Below are positions 39,058 through 47,054 of a stretch of DNA of 64,000 bases, in pieces. The notes beneath the pieces were generated by a model. That model saw only the letters and a program-made list of their open reading frames with translations. It did not search any database and was not told the origin of the DNA. Location of the stretch: positions 1-64,000 of the IMG/VR virus record IMGVR_UViG_3300025131_000017. One strand, given 5' to 3'. Position 1 is the stretch's first letter, and the number at the start of each line of letters is the position of its first letter. The stretch is from a virus. The position numbers and the translations under genes were made by a program.

Positions 39058-40412
39058 TTTGTAGCCTTCTCAACTATCCCTTTGTAATCAGCAGCCTTTT
39101 GAAAACAAGACTCACATGGACAAGACTTTTTAAATGAATGTACATTTTCCATCCAATTAAAGAAATCCTGTGATTTAGAAATTGTAGTGTTAAGTTCACT
39201 AACAGGAGTTTCCATAGAGTTCCCACCTTCTACAACCCCACGCTTAGTATGTCTACCTAGTTGAGGCATAGTTAATGCATCATCGTAATGACGTACTCCT
39301 AGATTTTGTCCTGCTTCATTTACTACCCATGGTACGTATTTATGTCCTAGTGGGTCGTCTTCAATAACAGGAGTATATCTAGCATTCTCAGGTTCTAGTT
39401 CTCCGGGAAATCCTAGTTCATCAAGAAATCTATGATGTTCTTCTTGACGAGCTTGTGTGTTAATCAAAGTTGGAAAACTCTGCCCATACTCTTGCCCATC
39501 GATTTGAACTATCTTTTGTAGTTCTTTGTTACCTTTTACGAAATTCATAAAAGATTTTGTAAAATCAATATCTCCATCTGATTTAAACATAAGTTGTACT
39601 CCCCCGGATTCTTCCTCCGAATTAACAAGGCAACTACCATCTATACATGATGAAGTAGCTCCTTCAGCTTTTATAATATCAAAAGAGGCTGCTTGGTTTA
39701 CACCCTTTTCACATACCGTAACTTCTGCAAGTTCTAATTCATCTACTTGCATTACATCTTGCAAACCTTTTTGAATAGTTTGTGTCTTAATTGCAGACCC
39801 AGCAATAGAGTAACTCTTTAATTTACCACTATTAATTTGTTCTGCAACTTTCTTTGCAATCTTAGTGTCATTCCGTAATTCAGTAATAAAAAATAATCCC
39901 TTTCCATCCACACCAGATTTAAATATTTGACCTCCCTTACTTATATAAGCAGGTAAAGCCCAACCAACTTGAACATCAGAATGTAATACCATTGCGTTTC
40001 TAGTTCTAAAGTTAGCCATATATTTTTGAAATGCTTTACCAAGTGCATCAGTAGTAATTAAGTGTCCTTCCCTATCAACTAACTCGATAGATGCTGGTCC
40101 ACCTACTACTAAAGAATCATCATCAGCAATTTCCATTTTGGATAAAGCATTTTGATATACTTTATTATTTGGGTATGCCCTTGATAAAGTTAGAAGTTCC
40201 GCAGGAGATGAAATTCCTGCTTTGTGTAATCTTTTGTATTCGCTTAAAGCACTTTGAATATCATCCATTGTCACTCTACCATCAGTAGCTTTCTCTAAGA
40301 ATAGTACTTTCTCAATAGAGTTGTTCTCATTCATCATCTCATTCATGTCAGATGACCAATTAGATGGATGAGGTATATTTCCTACAGGAGTTGTAATTGC
40401 TTCTGTCGTCAT
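39036..40412 (-). CDS. Prohead protease, XkdF-like
   Basis: Protease-like core at about residues 105-250: ASIELVDREGHLIT, VLHSDVQVGWALP, LKSYSIAGSAI (Ser-Gly-containing), ELAEVTVCEKGVNQAASF. This layout matches the XkdF / phage-prohead serine-protease group (S14-like or U35-like in my recollection). It would cut capsid and scaffold proteins during head maturation. N-terminal helical region and a C-terminal Cys pair (CPCESC). Placed between the capsid operon and small genes. Stop at 39036. Confidence 0.75.
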   Translation of the reverse strand: MTTEAITTPVGNIPHPSNWSSDMNEMMNENNSIEKVLFLEKATDGRVTMDDIQSALSEYKRLHKAGISSPAELLTLSRAYPNNKVYQNALSKMEIADDDSLVVGGPASIELVDREGHLITTDALGKAFQKYMANFRTRNAMVLHSDVQVGWALPAYISKGGQIFKSGVDGKGLFFITELRNDTKIAKKVAEQINSGKLKSYSIAGSAIKTQTIQKGLQDVMQVDELELAEVTVCEKGVNQAASFDIIKAEGATSSCIDGSCLVNSEEESGGVQLMFKSDGDIDFTKSFMNFVKGNKELQKIVQIDGQEYGQSFPTLINTQARQEEHHRFLDELGFPGELEPENARYTPVIEDDPLGHKYVPWVVNEAGQNLGVRHYDDALTMPQLGRHTKRGVVEGGNSMETPVSELNTTISKSQDFFNWMENVHSFKKSCPCESCFQKAADYKGIVEKATNFLAQGA

Positions 40413-40413
40413 A

Positions 40414-41358
40414 TTATTCAGCTACTCCCCAGATTACACCTGTAAGTGTTGGGGTGTTTTGTGCCGCTATCATTGAAATCCTTCCTCTAAAGTCTAGAGG
40501 CATTTCAACATTTAGTTCCTGTCCCCCATAAATTGGTATACCATTAGCAGAAGTTGCAGTCTGGTCAAAGGCTATATATATTATATCGGCAGCTGTTCCA
40601 GATTGATTTTTAAATTGGAAACCTTTAATTCTTGTCATAGAAGGTTTCTTTATAGATGAAGATGCGTTTGCTGCTCCTGTCCATTCATATAAAGGTCCCT
40701 CACCACCTGTTTGGTTACCATCTAAATAAGTTGAAACATCTATAGTATCTTCTCTAACTTCAAACATTATTTTATCTGCATAGAAATCTATATTGTGTTG
40801 TGCAGTTGTTGTTAGATATAATCTATATGTAGTTGCGGCAGTACTTCCGGGAATTGCGTATGTTGCAGTTAGTCTTCTCCATGAAGCTGCTAGGTCATCT
40901 GTACCTGAAGTTCCAAGGTTTGAAGTACCTGCGGCATCTCTTAAAGTTAAAGTTACCGCTCCTGAAGCAGAAGCACCTCGATGTTCTAATTGAACTGATA
41001 TATATTGTGGGTTAACACTAAATGGAATTGTTGGTGATTCCCAATAAAACCCTTCCCCTGCAGCAGAGTTATCTGGGTTTACTAGTAGTGATGCAGCTCC
41101 TTCTGATTGTTGTGCAGTACTTCTAGATACCGCAGACCCAGTTGCTACAAATTCAGTAATAGTAGTTCCTTCCACACCCGGATTCAAAACCCAGTTAGTT
41201 GCTTTCTCTCCACCATTTGCAACTAGAGAATATACATCTTCAGCGGTAGTACTTGCAGCATTTGAGATTGCCACGTATCTATTAGCTGGATGTACTGATT
41301 GTCTGGTAGAACTATCTATATCCCATCCTCTATAATCCGTATGTCTTTCATTAGCCAT
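40414..41358 (-). CDS. Jelly-roll structural protein, 314 aa
   Basis: Residues 45-215 resemble a carbohydrate-binding-module jelly roll (WVLNPGVEGTTITEF..., YISVQLEHRG, YRLYLTTTAQHN). A C-terminal beta-rich part ends in GVIWGVAE. Likely a capsid or tail decoration protein with carbohydrate-binding potential. Fold and role are inferred from beta pattern. Confidence 0.65.
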   Translation of the reverse strand: MANERHTDYRGWDIDSSTRQSVHPANRYVAISNAASTTAEDVYSLVANGGEKATNWVLNPGVEGTTITEFVATGSAVSRSTAQQSEGAASLLVNPDNSAAGEGFYWESPTIPFSVNPQYISVQLEHRGASASGAVTLTLRDAAGTSNLGTSGTDDLAASWRRLTATYAIPGSTAATTYRLYLTTTAQHNIDFYADKIMFEVREDTIDVSTYLDGNQTGGEGPLYEWTGAANASSSIKKPSMTRIKGFQFKNQSGTAADIIYIAFDQTATSANGIPIYGGQELNVEMPLDFRGRISMIAAQNTPTLTGVIWGVAE

Positions 41359-41363
41359 AATTT

Positions 41364-41369
41364 ATTATA
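41364..41369 (-). promoter_or_regulatory. Late-promoter-like motif AGTATAATAAA
   Basis: Minus-strand TATAAT core in GGAGTATAATAAATTATG, 6 nt before the 41358 ATG. This could give a very short leader; no -35. Confidence 0.45.
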
Positions 41370-41383
41370 CTCCAATTATCTAT

Positions 41384-41635
41384 TTATTTAAAATTTATGA
41401 TAGCTACAAAGCTACCCAGTACAGCTGAGGTATGTACAACTAATATCCCTATTGCTAAAAGAATACTTTTCATTCCATACATTTTGTTACGCCATTCAGA
41501 TATATTATCGACTTTAGTTTCAACCTTCTCTAGGTTTAAGGAAAGTTTTTCGTTAAGGGCGTTTTGACTGGAAATATAGGAATCTAATCGTTCCATATAA
41601 ACTGCTAAATTCACTTGTGTGTCCTTGTTGACCAC
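41384..41635 (-). CDS. Coiled-coil membrane protein, 83 aa
   Basis: Heptad N-terminus, then a transmembrane segment (SILLAIGILVVHTSAVLG). Shape of XhlA-like or stopper proteins; role not established. Located after the capsid gene. Confidence 0.5.
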   Translation of the reverse strand: MVNKDTQVNLAVYMERLDSYISSQNALNEKLSLNLEKVETKVDNISEWRNKMYGMKSILLAIGILVVHTSAVLGSFVAIINFK

Positions 41636-41674
41636 TAATCAGTCCCCGCAAAATGTTTGTTTTCTAAATTAGTA

Positions 41675-41692
41675 GGGGGACCGAAGTCCCCC
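41675..41692 (-). terminator. Hairpin after the capsid gene
   Basis: Minus-strand stem GGGGGAC-TTCG-GTCCCCC (UUCG tetraloop) 21 nt after the capsid stop. No T-run follows, so it is more likely a stabilising or weak attenuating hairpin than a terminator. Confidence 0.6.
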
Positions 41693-41712
41693 CACATGTA
41701 TCATCACTAAAC

Positions 41713-43047
41713 TTATGAGTTTAGGTCAGCAATTTTTGCTTGAGTAAAGATGTTCTTACATCGCATCTCAGCCATAGTGTAGAGTAATCCTCTAACAACT
41801 AGTGCATTTGCTGCGAAGTAATCTCTGTTCTCTACATACTGAGTAGGTTGAGCAACAGCGATTTCAAGATAATCTGTATCCAAAACATAAACGTTTGAAC
41901 CTAGAACTGCATCAGCAGAAGAAACAGACTTTGGAACATCTGCATCTGGAAGAATTGGAATACCTTGATAGGTAGCCAATACTAGTCCAGTTCTTGTACC
42001 GGGGTAAGTTCTTTCAGCTCCTACACCCACTTGGTACTCTTCTTGACCTAGATACCTCTGGTTACTGTTAAGCAATCTTTCAAGGTTGAAGTATTGGTCG
42101 TGACCCAAAAGGATTAGTTTTGGTTCTCCACCATTCTCTCTTACTTTCTGAATTGCTGTATCAAGTAATGTCAATGACAATGCTCTACCTGTTCCTGAGT
42201 TATAAGAAACAGAAGCACCAGCGTTCCATGCACCAGCTGTTCTTCCAGCCAATGTTAGGTCATAAGCTCTTGTTCTTGCTACACCACCACCAACAGCAGC
42301 ACCATCTTCTGAAACGACATCGTCAATAGAAGTCATACCTGCTCTTGAATAAATGTAAGCAACATCACCATCAGCAAATGCAGTACCTGAAGCAACAGTT
42401 ACAGCACCTGTAGAGGTGTTTACTGCAGAAATAACTGAACCTGAAGTTCTGTCATGTGCAGTTCCTGAAACATCGTATTGAGCTACAGCATCACCAACTT
42501 TAAAGTGTTTGGCGTAAGCAGCTGGAACTGTGAACGATGTAGCACCACCAGCAGAAGCAATGGATGCTGAACCTGCTAATAGTTCTTCGTTAATTTCTTT
42601 GATGTGGTCTAATTGAGCATTTTCATTCTCTAGAGCCAAAACATCTCCGACACCACCTTCTAGCTGTGCAGTAAAGACTGACTTTACTGAAGCACCGAAT
42701 GTAGTTGAAACAATTCTAGGTAAACTAGAAACTGTTTGTATGTCGGAAACATCGACTGTAGGCAATGAGCCTGTCTCTGTTACCGGTCTAGAACGACCAG
42801 AACCTCTATCAGTCCTGACCCTCCAACCAGCAGTATTTCCCCAGACCACCCTTGGGATAGCATTAAAGAATCTGGTTTGGTTGTTTAGAGCCTGCCAGAC
42901 TTTTCTGCCGTATGTTGTATTGAATATTCCTGTACTAGAGTCTACAGTAAAATAAGATTGTTTCTGAAGGTATTCTGGACCGAATACAGACTGATACAAA
43001 CCTCTCTGCGACTGTGCAAGATATTCCGATAAACTTGGGTTAGCCAT
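41713..43047 (-). CDS. Major capsid protein
   Basis: A 444-residue protein with a long N-arm (MANPSLSEYLAQSQRG), a central beta-rich inserted region (about residues 150-240) and C-terminal ILPDADVPKS...YVLDTDYLEIA, as in HK97-fold capsids. Placed after the scaffold protein, 40 nt apart. The identification rests on operon position, size and pattern. AGGAG upstream of the ATG. Confidence 0.85.
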   Translation of the reverse strand: MANPSLSEYLAQSQRGLYQSVFGPEYLQKQSYFTVDSSTGIFNTTYGRKVWQALNNQTRFFNAIPRVVWGNTAGWRVRTDRGSGRSRPVTETGSLPTVDVSDIQTVSSLPRIVSTTFGASVKSVFTAQLEGGVGDVLALENENAQLDHIKEINEELLAGSASIASAGGATSFTVPAAYAKHFKVGDAVAQYDVSGTAHDRTSGSVISAVNTSTGAVTVASGTAFADGDVAYIYSRAGMTSIDDVVSEDGAAVGGGVARTRAYDLTLAGRTAGAWNAGASVSYNSGTGRALSLTLLDTAIQKVRENGGEPKLILLGHDQYFNLERLLNSNQRYLGQEEYQVGVGAERTYPGTRTGLVLATYQGIPILPDADVPKSVSSADAVLGSNVYVLDTDYLEIAVAQPTQYVENRDYFAANALVVRGLLYTMAEMRCKNIFTQAKIADLNS

Positions 43048-43086
43048 TTTAAATGTCTCCTAATTTGTTTGGTTTATATTTATTAA

Positions 43087-43926
43087 TTACCCTAATAGTT
43101 CCCTAGGAATACCATCGGTATTTCCAGCTTCTATTTGAGTTTGCATTCTTCTTAACTCTGAGTAAGATAGACCTGCGAGTTGTTCTGCTGTGTCAGCACC
43201 TGCTGATTTTTGTAATACAGGTGTGTCATCAACTCCTAATCCTTTTGTAAGTTTTGGAGCTTGCAGACCAGTCTCTTCTCTGAATCCCATCTTTCTTAGT
43301 CTGGCTTCAGATTCAGCTGTAACAGCTTTCTGCATGTCAGTCTTAGTAGCAGCTAATGCTTTTTCCAAAGCAGCAACTTGCTTTTTCATGGATTTCATCT
43401 CATCGGACTCATCGTCTTCATCATCCATTCCTTTCTCTTCTATAGGCTCGTCAGCAGCTTCGTCTTCTGCATCATCCTGTTTGTAAGCCATTCCACCCTT
43501 CTCTTCTTCTTCATCTTCATCGCCATCTTTGTCGATTTCTTCTTCTTCTTCATCCTCATCCTGCTTTCGCATGGCTTGGATTGTGTTTTGCTGGTCTTCT
43601 ATTTTTGTAGTCGGTGTGACTCCAGATTCAGAATCGTCAGCATTTTGTGGTGTTCCACCACTAGCTTTCGCTTTTCGTTCTTTACCATCAACATCAAGTC
43701 CAGCTTCTGAGCCTTCTTTCTTAATGTTAGCGATAACTTCGTTTGCGATTGATTTTACAAGGTCGGCTCTTGCAGCGGCTTGTGCATCAGCTTCATTAGC
43801 AGCAACTAGGTCTTGTTCTTCCTTTGCCAATCTTCCATCCATTTTTTGTAGGACTTCAGCTACAGCGGCTAGAGCAAGGTTAGTTCCTTCCATTTGCTTT
43901 TCAATCTTTTCAGATATGTCTGCCAT
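43087..43926 (-). CDS. Capsid scaffolding protein
   Basis: A 279-residue highly charged protein with a helical N-terminal coil and a central polyacidic stretch (EDEEEEEIDKDGDEDEEEEK). Directly precedes the capsid gene. This combination is typical of HK97-type scaffold proteins. No protease domain visible. The leader contains a late motif (44050-44055). Confidence 0.75.
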   Translation of the reverse strand: MADISEKIEKQMEGTNLALAAVAEVLQKMDGRLAKEEQDLVAANEADAQAAARADLVKSIANEVIANIKKEGSEAGLDVDGKERKAKASGGTPQNADDSESGVTPTTKIEDQQNTIQAMRKQDEDEEEEEIDKDGDEDEEEEKGGMAYKQDDAEDEAADEPIEEKGMDDEDDESDEMKSMKKQVAALEKALAATKTDMQKAVTAESEARLRKMGFREETGLQAPKLTKGLGVDDTPVLQKSAGADTAEQLAGLSYSELRRMQTQIEAGNTDGIPRELLG

Positions 43927-43949
43927 GGGTTTTTCCCTCCTATATGGTT

Positions 43950-44055
43950 TTCCATTCTTTTGTTTTGTTCCACCAAAAGAGGTTGGTCTAAGCCACCTCC
44001 GACCTGTTTCTATAGAACATAATATAACGTTTATATTTAACGTTACTTCATTATA
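43950..44055 (-). promoter_or_regulatory. Late promoter and structured leader of the scaffold-capsid operon
   Basis: TATAAT core (complement 44050-44055) within TAGTATAATG. The leader of about 120 nt contains AACGTT...AACGTT and a hairpin GAGGTGG-CTTAGA-CCAACCTC, near 43979-44002. Confidence 0.5.
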
Positions 44056-44101
44056 CTAAATAAATATAATTTTCCTACAGAATTATAATATAATTTCTTA
44101 A

Positions 44102-44320
44102 TTAATCCTGTAATGGATTTGTTGGGGTGCCTGTAGAATCTAATTGTAACATATCGTTACGATAATCATAGAGAGGAACTTGAATAAGTTTCTTGAGTTT
44201 ATCACATTGATTCCCTTCTGGGAGTGATGCTTCTACTAAATCTAATACTTTCCCCACCATCTTTGAATGTTTTGCTATTATATATTCTTGTGTTGGTGTT
44301 ACTTTCTTTATATCAACCAT
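44102..44320 (-). CDS. Small conserved-type protein, 72 aa
   Basis: Helical protein with YIIAKHSKMVGKVLDLVEAS and LIQVPLYDYRND. Part of the head operon. Family not named here; likely an assembly factor by position. Confidence 0.5.
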   Translation of the reverse strand: MVDIKKVTPTQEYIIAKHSKMVGKVLDLVEASLPEGNQCDKLKKLIQVPLYDYRNDMLQLDSTGTPTNPLQD

Positions 44321-44330
44321 GTCTTACCTC

Positions 44331-44819
44331 CTAAGCAAGTCCTGTACTTATTGCTATTTTTTTAGGCAAGAGCTTTCGTTCATTCTTATCTAGCCTATTA
44401 TATACTTTTTTGTATGCCCTTTGTATCCATTCATTTTTATTATAAGAACTAGGGTCATCCACATTTTTTGAGTACCAAGCTTCATTTCTTGTTGGTACTG
44501 GTTTCCATCCTTGTTTAAATGTTTTAGTGTGTGCCTTGACTTTTACCTTTCCCTTTGGAGTATTTCTCCAATGAGAAGGAACATTTTGTACATGGGGCTC
44601 TGTTAATGGAGTTAAAAACTTAGGGTTATAGACTGGAGCTGCATAATCTGTATCATACTTAATTATAAATCCATCATCCTTTTTTATAAGTGATACTGAA
44701 TTTCTTAATTTACCACTCGCTACAGGAACAAGATTTTGGGCTTCAATTAACACCTCTTCTCCTATTTCCCAAAGCCATTCCTTTAAACCTTTTTCTATAG
44801 TGTCTTCTGTTTTTCCCAT
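44331..44819 (-). CDS. HK97-gp10-like tail-completion protein
   Basis: EAQNLVPVASGKLRNSVSLI and DTDYAAPVYNPKF match the HK97 gp10 (neck/tail completion) family, at 162 residues. It acts in connecting head and tail. Reading frame and position (head module) agree. Preceded by late motif 44842-44847. Confidence 0.75.
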   Translation of the reverse strand: MGKTEDTIEKGLKEWLWEIGEEVLIEAQNLVPVASGKLRNSVSLIKKDDGFIIKYDTDYAAPVYNPKFLTPLTEPHVQNVPSHWRNTPKGKVKVKAHTKTFKQGWKPVPTRNEAWYSKNVDDPSSYNKNEWIQRAYKKVYNRLDKNERKLLPKKIAISTGLA

Positions 44820-44824
44820 ATATA

Positions 44825-44847
44825 AAAACCCCCTTGGGTTTATTATA
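44825..44847 (-). promoter_or_regulatory. Late-promoter-like motif AGTATAATAAA followed by a short hairpin
   Basis: Minus strand TATAAT core (44842-44847) followed by AAACCC-AAGG-GGGTTTTTA, which could be a small terminator for the preceding gene. Confidence 0.4.
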
Positions 44848-46182
44848 CTAACTTATTGCGGGTTTTATTAAATCTGCCCAAGTAGATGGGATGGTGTCAA
44901 CGAATTCTCTTTTAGAATCATCATACTTATTTAAATAAATAATCTCTTTCCCCACAAATCCATATCTAGGATGCCAATAAGTAATTATTTGTTTTGGTTT
45001 AGATGCTGCATGTAATCTTTGTAAGGCAAACTCATCAGGACCTTTCATACAACCACAAATAAATAGTTCACCTGTTCCAATATCAACTTCATCAACTCTA
45101 TGGAAGTGTCCAATCATCACACTATCAAAATCTACTTCTCCAAGTATATCTGTAGCATCTTCTAATTCAGCTTGTAAACTCTTTCTATATTGAAGAACTC
45201 CTCTTAGTTTAGATATTGCCCCGGTGATTGCCATACTACTTCCTGCACCAGAGATAGAATCTCCATGCATAATTAATATGTTTCGATTATAAACTGAGAA
45301 AACATTTATAAAACTCTTTGGAATATCGAATTCAATATTGTTTTGGTTCTTACAAAATGCCGCTAAGAATTGATATAGTAAATAATCCCAATCCATATAC
45401 TTATCTTTCATAGGTGGCTTTCGAGTCATTCTTCCATGATTACCAACTACACAGGGAACGGTAATCTTTGTGAAATGTGGTGCTAATAACATTAAGGATT
45501 GAGCAATTAAGTTTGCACCCCTAATCATTTGTTCCATACAGTTTGCAATATTAGACCTAGCTAACTCTTCATGAATATCACCACTAATCATATCACCTAA
45601 CATTGGAACTATTAGTTCATTAACAGGTGCAATTTGTCTTCGATACTCAACATGCTTTAATACTTGGTTTGACCACCCATAAAGTCTTTTATTAAATATT
45701 TCAAAACTATAATCATTAAGTCCTTTCATTTGTTCTTTATGGACTTGCTCTCCTATATGCGTATCAGTTAATGGGGAAATTACAATTTGTGCTTGATGTC
45801 CTTGTGGACTTGATGGATTAACATGTTTAATTGGAACTTTAGGAAGAGATTTAGTATGTTCTTTAATTGCATCAACAATAATTTCTTTTTTAGCATTATC
45901 TTTAAGAGATGCTTGATAAAGTTTTTTGTAAAAGTCTGCTTCACTTTTATAAGTGGCTACTTTTTTATCTAGTTTAACTCTTGTCTCTAGATTATCTTGA
46001 GGAGGCGAGAGTTCCTCGTTGGGGTCTAGAACCAAGGGTTCTTCTTTGTTGTGCCACTTTTGAATTGTGGTTCGATGAATGATTACTCCATGAACCTTTT
46101 CTAACCATTTCGCTATAGATGTCCAAGTCGCTCCCAAGGCTCTTCTTCTTTTTATCTCTAATTTTACCTTCTCTGGAATCAT
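44848..46182 (-). CDS. Calcineurin-like metallophosphoesterase with N-terminal HTH
   Basis: Residues 1-60 resemble a helix-turn-helix (RALGATWTSIAKWLE, HRTTIQKW). Then the phosphoesterase blocks: TDTHIGE (D-x-H), LGDMISGDIHEE (GD), VGNHGR (GNH), IMHGDS and IGHFHRVD (GHxH). This fits an SbcD/Mre11-like metal phosphoesterase. Acts on DNA or nucleotides; partners unknown. Placed in the head operon, between portal and capsid genes. Confidence 0.8.
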   Translation of the reverse strand: MIPEKVKLEIKRRRALGATWTSIAKWLEKVHGVIIHRTTIQKWHNKEEPLVLDPNEELSPPQDNLETRVKLDKKVATYKSEADFYKKLYQASLKDNAKKEIIVDAIKEHTKSLPKVPIKHVNPSSPQGHQAQIVISPLTDTHIGEQVHKEQMKGLNDYSFEIFNKRLYGWSNQVLKHVEYRRQIAPVNELIVPMLGDMISGDIHEELARSNIANCMEQMIRGANLIAQSLMLLAPHFTKITVPCVVGNHGRMTRKPPMKDKYMDWDYLLYQFLAAFCKNQNNIEFDIPKSFINVFSVYNRNILIMHGDSISGAGSSMAITGAISKLRGVLQYRKSLQAELEDATDILGEVDFDSVMIGHFHRVDEVDIGTGELFICGCMKGPDEFALQRLHAASKPKQIITYWHPRYGFVGKEIIYLNKYDDSKREFVDTIPSTWADLIKPAIS

Positions 46183-46321
46183 ATCTTCTCCTGACTGTTA
46201 AAACTATGGTTTTCCCACACATGAAACAATGTAAGTCCTTGTCTTCGTTTATGTTCATATGCCCAGTACATTTAGGGCATAATGTATTCATACTATCATA
46301 TTTAATAGACATATTCAACAA
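45992..46321 (-). CDS. Zinc-ribbon protein overlapping the phosphoesterase
   Basis: TTG at 46321 with AGGA upstream; the N-terminus has C15xxC18 (LCPKCTGH) and C33xxC36 (CFMCGKT), a clear zinc ribbon. Its last 60 residues overlap the phosphoesterase frame and look out-of-frame. It may be a short zinc-ribbon gene with a long overlap, or a sign of a frameshift or fusion with the phosphoesterase. Confidence 0.4.
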   Translation of the reverse strand: MLNMSIKYDSMNTLCPKCTGHMNINEDKDLHCFMCGKTIVLTVRRRYDSREGKIRDKKKKSLGSDLDIYSEMVRKGSWSNHSSNHNSKVAQQRRTLGSRPQRGTLASSR

Positions 46322-46322
46322 T

Positions 46323-47054
46323 TTATCCTATTAACTTATTATATAAATCTTTTCCTATAAATTTTTTAAAGGGTGATTCTTTCTCTTTAGGCAACTCATC
46401 CTCATCAATTTCTCCTTGTTCTTTATCTTTATCCCCACCTTGATGTAAGTCATCTTGTGCGGGACCAGATTCCCAACCAGCTAATTGAATTTCTAATCCT
46501 GCTGGTGCTGCTTCGGATGCATCCCCTTGTTCGTCTTTATCATTATGTTTAATATCATCTTTATCATCTAATGCTCTGATTTTTTGTTCCATATCTTTTT
46601 GTTCAATATCAGCTTGTTCATCAGGGTCGGCATCGAATTCAACAGGGTTTTGCACTTGGTCATTCATAGAAGTACTAGATGTTTGTTGTCTAAATTTAAC
46701 ATCATCCTTACGAAGTTCTTTAGTTACCCATTGAAGTAAGTCTACAAAAAACTTGTTGTTTTTTGCTTTTGCCATTTTTCGTTCAGGTGAATTATCTGTA
46801 ATGAAATCGGCAAGTCTTCCAATACCACTTTTTCTCTTCTTTTCTGGTTTTCTCTTATTATCTCCATAAGTTGGGGTAAATATTCCGGAGTTGGATGAGG
46901 TAAATACAGTACCCCCACTATCACCAAAAGACCCGCTAGTTCCAGCACCACCCCCACCATCTCCTTCTTTACGAAGTTTCTTTTCCTTTTTATAGGTGTC
47001 ATCTTGCCCTCTAGGGTTAGTTATCCAAGCCTTGTTTAATTTATTCTTCTTCAT
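46323..47054 (-). CDS. Head-module protein of unknown function, 243 aa
   Basis: Low-complexity N-terminus (Gly/Thr/Ser, then basic), central FFVDLLQWVTKELRKDDVKF and long acidic segments (DPDEQADIEQKDMEQKIRA). Between portal and phosphoesterase. Possibly an internal or assembly protein; unknown. Confidence 0.5.
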   Translation of the reverse strand: MKKNKLNKAWITNPRGQDDTYKKEKKLRKEGDGGGGAGTSGSFGDSGGTVFTSSNSGIFTPTYGDNKRKPEKKRKSGIGRLADFITDNSPERKMAKAKNNKFFVDLLQWVTKELRKDDVKFRQQTSSTSMNDQVQNPVEFDADPDEQADIEQKDMEQKIRALDDKDDIKHNDKDEQGDASEAAPAGLEIQLAGWESGPAQDDLHQGGDKDKEQGEIDEDELPKEKESPFKKFIGKDLYNKLIG

